This document shows positions 35,722 through 47,190 of a stretch of 64,000 nt of DNA, one piece after another; the first letter of the stretch is position 1; each line of letters opens with the position of its first letter. The DNA lies in the NCBI RefSeq assembly GCF_018991925.1, contig NW_024720773.1, forward strand, positions 2,464,577 through 2,528,576. The letters run 5' to 3'. A program made the position numbers and the translations under genes. This DNA comes from Homarus americanus (Eukaryota > Arthropoda > Malacostraca > Decapoda > Nephropidae). The notes beneath the pieces are model-generated. The model was not told the origin of the DNA. It made no database searches and was given only the letters and a program-made list of their open reading frames with translations.

Positions 35722-35880
35722 CTGTCAACACACATACATTATCACCACCTGTCAACACATATACATTATCACCACCTGTCAACACACATACATTATCACC
35801 ACCTGTCAACACACATACATTATCACCACCTGTCAACACATATACATATCACCACCTGTCAACACATATACATCATCATC
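35713..35880. repeat. 27-bp minisatellite copying a CDC16 splice acceptor
   Basis: CCTGTCAAC recurs at 35721, 35748, 35775, 35802, 35829 and 35855 (27-bp steps, then 26). The first occurrence is the real acceptor of the 35721-35592 exon. Each unit repeats the intron end (GTTGACAG on the minus strand) plus about 14 nt of exon start (GATAATGTA). Confidence 0.9.
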
Positions 35881-35994
35881 CATTTATTTTATTATATCTG
35901 TTTCACATCTAATGAACCTCGATATAAGGAACTGGACTCCCCTTTAGTGCGTTATATGGAGGTGTTGCTGTAATAAAGGAAAACAGCGCCTCAC

Positions 35995-36182
35995 CCTGAA
36001 AAGCCGGGGTCTGTGCCTGCTGCTCCATGACTGTGGTGAGGAGAGTGGTGGCGGTGGTGTCGTCCCGGTGTAGGGAGAGAGCCTTGTGAAGGGACACTAC
36101 CGCCATCGTAGTCACCCAACAGGGACTGTACCAGACCCAACGCCGAGTAAGTTGACGATACACCTGGGCACAACCTCAATGC
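35995..36182 (-). CDS. CDC16: CDC16 exon, TPR region, frame-broken
   Basis: Acceptor TTTCAG precedes 36182; donor GTGAGG starts at 35994. The first part reads ALRLCPGVSSTYSALGLVQS then LLGDYD, matching the TPR helix pair ALVLIPQNASTYSAIGY of animal CDC16. It then shifts frame to AVVSLHKALSLHRDD, which matches the following helix (ALGLRRDD). The switch is near 36090. An assembly indel is the simplest explanation, since the protein similarity continues on both sides. Confidence 0.8.
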
Positions 36183-36920
36183 CTGAAATTATTAACATGA
36201 ACTGTATCATTAATCACTAACACACACATTCTCTGCAGCTGCTGAGACACAACTGACTGCCGAGCCAGTTGTCACAGTAAGTAATGCACTACAGTTGGTG
36301 ACAAGACTAAATGTAAACAAACTTTTATCAGTAGAAGCTGCCTAGGAATATGAATAACATACTAATTTTTAAGAGTTGCCCCAGTAAACTCTTCAGTGAC
36401 CCACAAGTTAGCTGAAGATCACTCACTCCCTCTGAAGACCATCACTCAGAATGAGAGAACATATGCCACACAGTCCAATACAGATCACACCCCAGTAACT
36501 ACATTAAGTTGGATTAGGTTAGGTTGAGTTGGGTTGGGTTGAAATGATTGGGGTTGGGTTGGATTGGGTGGCTGGAGTGATTGGGCCTGATTAGGTATAC
36601 TGGCCAAATGAGGTGTGATCTGTGCAAAACAAAGAATTTTGTTGCAACAGTGATGACTCATTATACACCTCCATGTCTCAGGGCAAACTGTACAGTATTA
36701 TCTCTCATTCACAGCGATGACTGACAGAGGAGAGAGAAGAACCTTTGTTTATCGCTGGTCGTATAGAGACAAGAGGTCTCCTGGTGCTATGAAATCTCAT
36801 CACATACACCTTCAATCGTCAGTCCAAACCTGTAGAAAGATATAAAATTTTTCACAGACACAAGTTACACATCACAACGATAACTCTTTTACAGAACCTT
36901 AAAAAGCAAGAGTCACATAC
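36183..36920 (-). other. CDC16 intron
   Basis: No gene seen. It holds a degenerate TTAGG/TTGGG stretch (36508-36570) and an 11-bp inverted repeat, CAGATCACACC/GGTGTGATCTG (about 36482 and 36611), that may be the ends of a small element. Confidence 0.5.
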
Positions 36921-37073
36921 CTGTTGGTGAAAGTGTAGAGACTCTTATTACTTCTGCAGCTTCGCAGGTGTGTGAGATTATTCAAGAGGGCGGACCACTT
37001 CTCAGGCACCACTACTACACCGCTCTCCTCCACTAACACCACAGCCCGCCGTAGGTACACTTCCGGCGTATAC
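36921..37073 (-). CDS. CDC16: CDC16 exon, TPR region, frame-damaged 3' half
   Basis: Acceptor CATCAG precedes 37073, and the first base completes the Glu codon of the preceding exon. It encodes YTPEVYLRRAVVLVEES and VPEKWSALLNNL, aligned with WKTAEKWFLDALEK and DKWEPLLNNL of animal CDC16. After LLNNL the similarity (H-x-C) continues only in other frames, so several small deletions are suspected between 36975 and 36925. Donor GTATGT starts at 36920. Confidence 0.8.
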
Positions 37074-37343
37074 CTGATGGACGCCAGACGTAACATAGTG
37101 GCATATTCTTCCATCTATATTTATCTTCCTCTCTACTATAAAAGGTTCACTCTTCCTTAATATGTGAAGAAGGAACTCAATCACCTCTCATAGGCATAAG
37201 ACACATATATAGGGTGTGGCATAAATTGTTTACGATGATAGTTATTTACATGTCTGGCCACACAGATTTGGCAACATTGATACACTGGATATAGTGGTGA
37301 GTTGAGCAGCTTTTGTTTTACTAGAAAATCAACTCACTACGTA

Positions 37344-38451
37344 CAGGTAAACCTTGATAAACAACGGGGTTAGGTTCCTGATAAACCCATCACTCAGTGA
37401 AGTATTGTAGATCAAGAACATTATAACATGGGGTTCAATGGGATACATTCCCAGCCAGTACCCAAACACACATGTATCACCGACCAAACAATTCCAACAA
37501 TACTGTACTACTATCAGTACAACACAATTAAACAACACTCACTACATCCTGAGGAATAAGTCTGGTCATTATCACATGTCCCCTTCAAGGCTAAGAGGAC
37601 TCTTGTAGGTGGAGTGGAGACGTCACACAGCCTCTGGGGAGTCTCATGCTGCTTAACAGTGTCAAGCTTCACCTCAGAGACACAGTTGTCTTGGATGCCC
37701 TGGCCTTCCCAGACATTTTCAAGGTTACACTGCTCACTTCACACTCACAAAAACAGAGCAAAGGCACTTGTCACAAAAACAGAGCAAAGGCACTTGTCAC
37801 AAAAACAGAGCAAATGCACTTGTCACAAAAACAGAACAAAAGCACTTGTCACAAAAACAGTGAGCGATGATGACAAAACACCTGCTCACATGTTCAAAAC
37901 AACAGAGTCGACGCACTTTACAGTCACAAAAACACAGAAAATATCACTTGATCGTCACCATAACACAGTTCAGTCTAAATATTAGTGCTGACCTCTCACT
38001 ATATAAGAAAAACACCGATGATGAGTACAAAGCTGGCTGACAATAGTTAAGCCATGTGATGGTGGGTTTATGATCAACAAAGAACCAAACACACGGCTGT
38101 AGTGCCAGTTGTGTAGCGATGGAGGTAGGGCTGACAAGTGAAGGTAGAGATGCATCATGCATGGGGTCAAATATTGTTTCCTTATAAAACGTCACTGACT
38201 TGACATAGAAAAATATAATTTGCATTGCTGGAATCCTTGCAAGACAGCAGTTAACTTGAGTATAGCAAACCATAGTTTGTACTAGAGATAAAAGAAATTC
38301 AAACCAATGGATATTGATTGATATTCGATTGAGATTGTTAAAAAAATTTAATTGATCATATACAGTACTGCATAGAGAGATGATGTTAATTCATGACCAT
38401 CATTAAAGCAGAACATTGCTGAATGAGACAATGTTTATCAAGGTTTACCTG
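37344..38451. mobile_element. TA-target DNA transposon in a CDC16 intron
   Basis: TIRs are CAGGTAAACCTTGATAAAC and the complement of CAGGTAAACCTTGATAAAC, with TA on both sides (37342-37343, 38452-38453). At 1108 bp it has no transposase. An internal 26-bp minisatellite (about 37741-37860, five copies with CACTTGTCACAAAAACAG) lies within it. Confidence 0.9.
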
Positions 38452-38720
38452 TACTTCAGATCCAATGCATTAAAATCAGTGCTGCCAAATACTGTATAAT
38501 CATTCTCAGTAACAAGGTGAAAACACTAAAAATGTTGACATATTTACCTTTAATACCTTAAAGATGTTAACTGTTAAATATCACTGATGTTGTTTATAAA
38601 CCATCACCACAGCTACACACTGTTTATAAACCATCACCACAGCTACACACTGTTAATAAATACTCCTTAACTGGCATGGTTCAAACTATTTACATCTTAA
38701 ATAAAGATTCATGAACTTCA

Positions 38721-41700
38721 GCTCACTTATACTCCTGATTATTGAACGCTACAACACCAAGCTCACTTATACTCCTGATTATTGAATGCTACAACACCAA
38801 GCTCACTTATACTCACTCCTGATTATTGAACGCTACAACACCAAGGTCACTTCTCTAATTATTGAACGCTACAACACCAAGCTCTTATACTCCTGATTAT
38901 TGAGCGCTACAACACCAAGCTCACTTATACTCCTGATTATTGCATCTACAAGCTCACTTATACTCCTGATTATTGAGCAGCTACAACACTAAGCTAAGCT
39001 CCTTATACTCCTGATTATTGAACGCTACAACACAAGCTCTTATACCCCTGATTATTGAGCAGCTACAACACCAAACTCACTCCTGATTATTGAGCACAGC
39101 AACACCAGCTCACTTATACTCCTGATTATTGAGCGCTACAACACCAAGCTCACTTATACCCCTGATTATTGAGCGCTACAACACCAAGCTCACTTACTCA
39201 CTCCTGATTACTGAGCAGCTACAACACCAACACTTATACTCTGATAATTGAGCCTCAACACACAAGCTCACTTGTACTCACTCCAGATTATTCGCCTACA
39301 ACCCAAGCTCACTTAGACTTCTATTATTGAACGCTACAACACCAAGCTCACTTATACTCCTGATTATTGAACGCTACAACACCAAGCTCACTTATACTAC
39401 TGATAATTGAGCAGCTACAACACTAAGCTAAGCTCCTTATACTCCCGATTATTGGCTACAAACTAAGCCCTTATACCCTGATTATTAAACACTATAACAC
39501 CAAGCTCACTTATACTCCTGATTATTGAGCTACAACAAGCTTACTTATCTCCTCCTGATTTTGAGCGCTACAACACCAAGCTCATATACTCCTCATTATT
39601 GAGCAGCTACAACACCAAGCTCACTTATACTCCTCATTATTGCATGCTACAACACCAAGCTCACTTATACTCCTGATTATTGAGCGCTACAACACTAGCT
39701 AAGCTCCTTATACTCCTGATTATTAGGCAGCTACAACACCAAGCTCACTTACCCCTGATTATTGAGCGCTACAACACCAAACTCACTTATACTCCTCCTG
39801 ATTATTGAGCATAACAACCAGCTCCTTATTCTCCTGATTATTGAGCAGCTACAACACCAAGCTCTTATACCCCTGATTATTGAAGCTACAACACCAAGCT
39901 CACTTATACTCACTCCTGATTATTGACGCTACAACACCAGGCTCACTTATACTCCGATAATTGAGCTACAAAACCAAGCTCACTTATACTCCTGATTATT
40001 AAACGCTACAATGCCAAGGTCACTTATACTCCTGATTATTGAACGCTACAACACCAAGCTCACTTATACGCCTGATTATTGAACGCTACAACACCAAGCT
40101 CACTGATACTCCTGATTATTGAACGCTACAACACTAAGCTAAGCTCACTTATACTCCCAATTATTGAAAGCTACAACACTTAGCCCACTTAAACTCCTGA
40201 TTATTAAACGCTATAACACCAAGCTCACTTATACTCACTCCTGATTATTGAACGCTACAACACCAAGCTCACTGATACTCCAGATATTTGAACGCTACAA
40301 CACCAAGCTCACTGATACTCCTGATAATTGAATGCTACAACACTAAGCTAAGCTCACTTATACTCCCGATTATTGAAAGCTACAACACTAAGCCCACTTA
40401 TACTCCTGATTATTGAACGCAACTACACCAAGCTTACTTATACTCCTGATTATTGAACGCTACAACACCAAGCTCACCTATACTCACTCCTGATTATTGA
40501 ACGCTATAACACCAAGCTCACTTATACTCCTGATTATTGAACGCTACAACATCAAGCTCACTTATACTCCTGATTATCGAACGCTACAACATCAAGCTCA
40601 CTTATACTCACTCCTGATTATTGAACGCTACAACACTAAGCTCACATATACTCACTCCTGATTATTGAATGCTACACCAAGCTCACTTATACTCCTGATT
40701 ATTGAAACTACAACACCAAGCTCACTTACTGTATATTCCTGATTATTGAACGCTACAAAACCAAGCTCACTTATACTCCTGATTATTGAACGCTACAACG
40801 CCAAGGTCACTTATACTCCTGATTATTGAACGCTACAACACCAAGCTCACTTATACTCCTGAATATTGAACGCTACAACACCAAGCTCACTTATACTACC
40901 CTGATTATTGAACGCTACAACACCACAATCACCTATAATTCTTAATTATTGAACGCTACAACACCAAGGCTTCACTTATACCCTGGATTACTGAAAGCCA
41001 AACACCAAGCCCACTTATACCCTGATTATTGAACGCTAAGCAACACCAAGCTCACTTATACTCCTGATTATTGAACGCCATAAAACCAAGCTCATTTATA
41101 CCCTGATTATTAAACGCTACAACGCCTAAGGTCACTTTATAATTCTGATTATTGAACGCAAACACCAAGCCTACTTATACTTCTGATTATTGAACGCTAC
41201 AACACCAAGCTCACTGATACTCCTGATTATTGAACGCCATAAAATACCAAGCCTACGAGCTCACTCCTGATTATTGAATGCTAAATAATTCAAGCTCACT
41301 TATACTCCTGATTGTTGAACGCTACAACACCAAGCTCACTTATACTCCTGATTATTGAAAGCTACAACACCAAGCTCACTTATACTCCTGATTATTGAAC
41401 GCTACAACACCAAGTTCACTTATACTCACTCCTGATTATTGAACGCTACAACACCAAACTCACTGATACTCCTGATTATTGAACGCTACAACACCAAGCT
41501 CACTTATACTCCTGATTATTGAACGATACAACACCAAGCTCACTTATACTCACTCCTGATTATTGAACGCTACAACACCAAGCTTTCTGATACTCCTGAT
41601 TATTGAAAGCTACAACACCAAGCTCACTTATACTCCTGGTTATTGAAGCTACAACACCAAGCTCACTTATACTCCTGATTATTGAATGCTACAACACCAA

Positions 41701-41756
41701 GCTCACTTATACTCCTGATTATTGAATGCTACAACACCAAGCTCACTTATACTCAC
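38721..41756. repeat. 40-bp minisatellite copying a CDC16 exon end and splice donor
   Basis: About 75 tandem units. Most are 40 bp, with 44-bp variants containing CACTCACTCC. On the minus strand each unit reads GAGCTTGGTGTTGTAGC, then TTCAATAATCAGGAGT. That is the 3' end of the exon 42066-41757 (encoding ELGVVAFNNQ) plus its donor. The 44-bp units keep CAGGAGTGAGT, the complete donor; the 40-bp units have CAGGAGTATAAGT. The array abuts the real exon with no spacer. Its central part (38900-41300) has many indels, possibly assembly errors. Confidence 0.95.
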
Positions 41757-42066
41757 TCCTGATTATTGAATGCTACAACACCAAGTTCATGTAAGACAAA
41801 GGGGTCCTCTGGTGCTATTTCTAAAGCTTCTTTGAAGAATTTTTCAGCAAATTTTGGGTTGTTGGTGAGGCCGTACTCCATGCCGATGTAGAGGAGTGGT
41901 AGATGACAGCCCTTCATGAGCTGAGCTGCCTTGAAGTACGCCGCCATGGCCTGGTCGTGTTCATTCTCCGCAGCAAATGAGTGACCGTAAGCTATCCACG
42001 CTGGGCCAAACACTCTGTCTAGTGCTGTGGCCTTGCTCAAGTACCTGCGTGCCTGCTCGTTCTTAC
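41757..42066 (-). CDS. CDC16: CDC16 (APC6) central TPR exon
   Basis: CDC16 is a TPR scaffold subunit of the anaphase-promoting complex/cyclosome, the nuclear E3 ligase that drives metaphase-anaphase transition. This 310-nt exon encodes 102 full codons: KNEQARRYLSKATALDRVFG, then PAWIAYGHSFAAENEHDQAM, MKGCHLPLLYIGMEYGLTNN and EALEIAPEDPFVLHELGVV. It is near-identical to the animal CDC16 TPR core as I know it. Acceptor TTGTAG precedes 42066; donor GTGAGT starts at 41756 after CAGGA. Both phases match the neighbouring exons (GGT Gly upstream, GAG Glu downstream). The exon is intact, so the gene is probably functional. Confidence 0.95.
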
Positions 42067-42194
42067 CTACAAGTACAAGATGTAAAACTTCTGTCATTTA
42101 TCAATAATTTACATAAGAAAAAATAAAATGCATATATACATTTCATAAATTTGGGAAGAATTTTATAAAGTTCAATTAAAAATGAGTTAATTAC

Positions 42195-42284
42195 CTATAA
42201 GATAATAGTAACAGCCAACAGCGAACCAAGCGAGGGCACTCTCTGGGTACAGGTCCACTAACTTGTGAGCCAGCAGAAACAATG
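42195..42284 (-). CDS. CDC16: CDC16 exon, TPR region
   Basis: Acceptor GTTTCAG precedes 42284; donor GTAATT starts at 42194. It encodes LFLLAHKLVDLYPESALAWF and AVGCYYYLI, matching the TPR LSHKLVDLYPSNPVSWFAVG of animal CDC16. The 90 nt are phased 2/1, consistent with both neighbours. Confidence 0.93.
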
Positions 42285-42557
42285 CTGAAACACACATTAA
42301 AACATATATATTGAGCATTACAAAACAATAACACGTGGTACTGTGTGTGTGTGTGTGTATTAGACCAGTTCAGAGTGCAACCAGGTGAACCCTGCCCAGC
42401 TGAGGGAGGGGTTCTACTTTCCTGTTAGTAAGATTTTTCACCGATTGACTGAAGAGATGTGGTGTTGTATGAACCAAGGTGGGAAGATTTGATGAACCAG
42501 ATCGACCACCGACCAAAGTGCGGATGCTGGTCCCACGTAGTTAGTCATCAGGGGCAC

Positions 42558-42558
<1 letters not shown>

Positions 42559-42611
<53 letters not shown>
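42559..42611. repeat. (TG)n microsatellite
   Basis: Pure TG dinucleotide array followed by a TAATAATAATAAATAA block. Confidence 0.97.
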
Positions 42612-42615
<4 letters not shown>

Positions 42616-42657
42616 ATAATAAATAAATAATAATTAACGGTTTATTGAACCAGAAGG

Positions 42658-42659
<2 letters not shown>
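42612..42659. repeat. Dispersed repeat R, fragment
   Basis: TAATAATAATAA then TTAACGGTTTATTGAACC. Related copies at 42962-43190 and 60846-61010 also follow (TG)n arrays. Confidence 0.65.
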
Positions 42660-42722
<63 letters not shown>

Positions 42723-42729
42723 TTGTGTG

Positions 42730-42795
<66 letters not shown>

Positions 42796-42819
42796 TGTGT
42801 GTGTGTGTGTGTGTGTGTG

Positions 42820-42918
<99 letters not shown>

Positions 42919-42924
42919 TATGTG

Positions 42925-42961
<37 letters not shown>
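42660..42961. repeat. (TG)n microsatellite with TGTGATGTG interruptions
   Basis: About 300 bp of TG with isolated GATG and TTTGTATG variants. The same variants occur in the array at 43263-43625, suggesting duplicated arrays. Confidence 0.98.
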
Positions 42962-42967
<6 letters not shown>

Positions 42968-43190
42968 GTATATATAATAGTGCGGTTTATTGAAAGAGCT
43001 TGGCAGCCAGGAGGCTGAAAATATACAGTTACATATTTGGGGAATGGGTTACGAATTACAAATAATATACAAGTGACATAAGTGACACAAATAAGACATA
43101 TAGTAACTTAGATGGGGATCAGCTCAAACTACAGTTCATTTCAACATAGTGACAGTGTAGGGAGCAGTGTTTACTGGGAGTGAATACACT
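42962..43190. repeat. Dispersed repeat R, longest copy
   Basis: GCGGTTTATTGAAAGAGCTT, GGCAGCCAGGAGGCTGAAAA and TATACAGTTACATATTTGG. Shared with 60880-61010 (GCAGCCGAAGGCTGAAAATA). Lies between two (TG)n arrays. Confidence 0.7.
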
Positions 43191-43262
43191 GATTTATTAC
43201 ATGTTATTGATAATTTTTACAATGGTTGGGACTGGGCTGTTCTTATAGCGATCAGTTAATGC

Positions 43263-43625
<363 letters not shown>

Positions 43626-43668
43626 TGTCACGTCACATGGGAGTGAGGCAGGTTTGTAAATGATAATA

Positions 43669-44520
43669 CAGTGACCCCTCGTTTAACGAACACCTCGGTT
43701 AACGTAATTTCGATTAACGAACTGCATTCCATAAGGATCTTCAATTCGGTTAACGAAAAAAAATTCGCTTAACGAACTTCTTACGAACCGACCTCAACAT
43801 GTTTTCGATTGCACTGACCGGGCAACCAGCTTTAGTATCAGTCCGCCAATACATTAATCGGTTCTAGGGCTTAAATTCCTTACTATTTTTGTAAATATCA
43901 AGAAGTTTATACTATTTAATAATTTTAAAAGTTTAATATTCAATTTTTTAGTCATTTTAACAATTATTGAACAAAATTGAAGGAAAAGTGACTAGTTTAA
44001 TGCGCGGCATCCAGCCTCTTAACACAGCAAACAGGCGTCAGTCTCTCTCTGTTTTCAGTGGAGGTAACATCTTGCTTGAGACTCTCTTCAACTAAACGCT
44101 TTTTTTCTGTGTTTCCAAGCAAATTATTGGTCATTTTGAAATATATTTTATATATTGACAATATATAATGCAGTGCAGCGTTGATTTAAAGAAAATAATC
44201 TTGAATTAAACCAGAGCTAAAATTTTATGGGTGAAATGGCACCATGGGGTGACTTCTCTTCCACCCCAATGCCTTCTCTTCTTCCTTCTCCTCCACCCCC
44301 ATTCTAAATCCCATCATCATCATCATCATCCAGGAGCCTTCTACATACACACCTCAAAGTAAGTGAACTTTTCTACCATTTTTGTTGAATTTAGGAAATT
44401 TTCGGTGAGCTGGAACCAATTACCCAAAAACCCATTGAAACAATGGTTTCGGTTAACGAACGTTTCGGTTAACGAACGTCCTTCTGGAACGGATTGAGTT
44501 CGTTAACCGAGGGGCCACTG
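43669..44520. mobile_element. TA-target MITE family M, copy B
   Basis: Ends are CAGTGACCCCTCGTTTAACG and CGTTAACCGAGGGGCCACTG, with TA on both sides (43667-43668, 44521-44522). At 852 bp it is colinear with copy A. It lies in a CDC16 intron. Confidence 0.93.
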
Positions 44521-44560
44521 TAATGTTAAAGTATTATTAAATGTTATGTAGGTTACTTAC

Positions 44561-44640
44561 TGTTGGCCTGTTTGAGCTCCACCAGGCACGACACGTGGAT
44601 GGGCAGACAGCCTGTGTGGTACGGATCTTTCTTTAGCACT
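44561..44640 (-). CDS. CDC16: CDC16 exon, TPR region
   Basis: Acceptor CTTCCAG precedes 44640; donor GTAAGT starts at 44560. It encodes VLKKDPYHTGCLPIHVSCLV and ELKQAN, matching MEKDPFHASCLPVHIGTLVE of animal CDC16. The one-base phase at its end joins the 42284 exon to give a Thr codon. The exon immediately upstream in the protein is not found in this window. Confidence 0.92.
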
Positions 44641-45286
44641 CTGGAAGACACAAACTCCTCTTATTATCATCAACCTGGAAGAAGTGGCTGACTCGGTATG
44701 TAAGTTCACAGAAGACAGTCTTCTCGGTCCTCCGTCCCATCCGTGAACCCTGGGACTCGTGACGTATAGATTACATACCCCCTTACAAGCAGACAGAGAG
44801 AGGTTCGCCTAGTTCACAGTTTCACACAGTTCACCAGTTCACAGCCAGACACCGTACCAAAGAGACGTGTGTGAGCATAGCTCCCAAGGCTGTATCTCGT
44901 TCTAATTATATCAGCAAATTACAAGCTAATAGCTAATGCTCAGTAGTCTGTCAACAAACAATTCTGTAACTACCAGAGCATCCAATATAACTAGAAAATC
45001 ACCACGTGTGTTTACATTAAACCAAGGAACCACAAATGAAGATAACAGAGCCTGTGTACACTTGGGTCTACTTACAAGCTAAGATAATTACAAGTGTAAC
45101 CCAGGTTGGCTGGGACGGCTCAACGACTTAAATCTACGACTGTACCAAAGGTGACACGCCGTGAGATTACCTATTATCTCACCCAGCTTCATCAAAGGTA
45201 CCAGCGACTACCCTACACTCATTCAGGCAAGTGTTAACAAGTGAGATCATTTGATATCAAACCCCGGCCCAAACAATGGTGGCAGC
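44641..45286 (-). other. CDC16 intron
   Basis: Unique sequence. I searched it for the missing CDC16 exons and saw none. Confidence 0.5.
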
Positions 45287-46862
45287 GGTGGGTACAGTAC
45301 AGTATAGAGTACAGTACAGTATAGAGTACAGTACAGTACAGTATAGTACAGTACAGTATACAGTATAGTACAGTATACAGTGCAGTACAGTATACAGTGC
45401 AGTACAGTATACAGCATAGTACAGTATACAGTACAATACAGTGTACAGTGTACAGCATACAGTACAGTATACAGTATAGTACAGTAAACAGTACAGTACA
45501 GTATACAGTATAGACGAGTATACAGTGCAGTACATTATACAGTACAGTACATAGTTCAGTACAGCATAGTATGCAGTACTGTACAGTATACAGCATACAG
45601 AATAGTACATTATACAGTACAGTACTGTATACAGTACAGTACAGTATACAGCATAGTACACTATACAGTACAGTATACAGCATAGTACACTACAGTACAA
45701 TATACAGCATAGTACACTATACAGTACAGCATAGTACACTATACAGTACAGTATATAGTATAGTACAGTATACAGTATAGTACACCAAACAGTACAGTAT
45801 ACAGTAGAGTACATTAAGCAGTACAGTATACAGTATAGTACACCATACAGTACAGTATACAGTAGAGTACATTAAACAGTACAGATATAGTACACTATAC
45901 ATTACAGTATACAGTAGAGTACACCAAACAGTACAGTATACAGCATAGTACACTATACAGTAGAGTATACAGTATAGTACACTATACAGTACTATACAGT
46001 ATAGTACTATACAGTATACAGTATAGAACACTATACAGTACAGTATACAGTAGAGTACATTAAACAGTACAGTATACAGTACACTATACAGTATAGTACA
46101 GTACAGTATACAGTATAGTACACTATACAGTACAGTATACAGCATAGTACACTATATAGTACAGTATACAGTAGAGTACATTAAACAGTACAGTATACAC
46201 TATACAGCATAGTACACTATACAGTATAGTACACTATACAGTACAGTATACAGTATAGTACACTATACAGTACAGTATACAGCATAGTACACTATACAGT
46301 AGAGTACACTATACAGTACAGTATACAGTATAGTACACTATACAGTATAGTACACTATACAGTACAGTATACAGTAGAGTACATTAAACAGTACAGTATA
46401 CAGTAAAGTACACTATACAGTATAGTACACTATACAGTACAGTATACAGTATAGTACACTATACAGTACACTATACAGTATAGTACACTATACAGTACAG
46501 TATACAGTAGAGTACATTAAACAGTACTGTATACAGTAAAGTACACTATACAGTACAGTATACAGTATAGTACACTATACAGTACAGTATACAGCATAGT
46601 ACACTATACAGTACAGTATACAGTAGAGTACATTAAACAGTACAGTATACAGTAAAGTACACTATACAGTATAGTACACTATACAGTACAGTATACAGTA
46701 GAGTACATTAAACAGTACAGTATACAGCATAGTACACTATACTGTATAGTACACTATACAGTAGAGTATACAGTATAGAACACTATACAGTACACTATAC
46801 AGTATAGTACACTATACAGTACAGTATACAGTAGAGTACATTAAACAGTACAGTATACAGTA
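45287..46862. repeat. CAGTA/CTATACAGTA satellite
   Basis: About 1.6 kb of variants of TACAGTATAC, CAGTATAGTACAC and AGTACATTAAACAG. Short palindromes such as GTATAC and GTAC are frequent. The array runs into the assembly gap. Tyr/Leu-rich open frames here are artefacts of the repeat. Confidence 0.97.
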
Positions 46863-46962
46863 NNNNNNNNNNNNNNNNNNNNNNNNNNNNNNNNNNNNNN
46901 NNNNNNNNNNNNNNNNNNNNNNNNNNNNNNNNNNNNNNNNNNNNNNNNNNNNNNNNNNNNNN
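46863..46962. other. Assembly gap (100 N)
   Basis: Exactly 100 N, the usual placeholder for a gap of unknown size, with the CAGTA satellite on the left. Confidence 0.99.
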
Positions 46963-47190
46963 CTAGAACAGAATCTGTTACAGAACACTTCATATTCAGA
47001 ATGAGAACCGTATGTCGCAAAAACAGTACAGAATGTGTACAATGCTGTTATAGTAAGAACACTGAACAGAAGAACAGAACTCTTATACAGAATAAATATA
47101 TTAAAAAGAAGCAGATACAGAACTGTGTTAGCCCAGTGTTGAACAGTACAGTATAGTACAACACAGTACAGAACAGTACAGAAAAGTACA

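Noticed and set aside
35531..35947. Histidine/threonine-rich plus-strand ORFs
   Set aside because: They are antisense to the CDC16 exon and its acceptor minisatellite.
36508..36570. Interstitial telomere repeat (TTAGG)n
   Set aside because: Only two adjacent TTAGG-like units; the rest is TTGGG/TTGGA, so it is a degenerate T/G-rich stretch and not a telomeric array.
38721..41756. CRISPR-like array of 40-bp repeats
   Set aside because: Units are contiguous with no unique spacers, the host is eukaryotic, and the unit is a copy of an exon end.
45234..46145. Tyr/Leu/Cys-rich minus-strand ORFs
   Set aside because: Translations of the CAGTA satellite.
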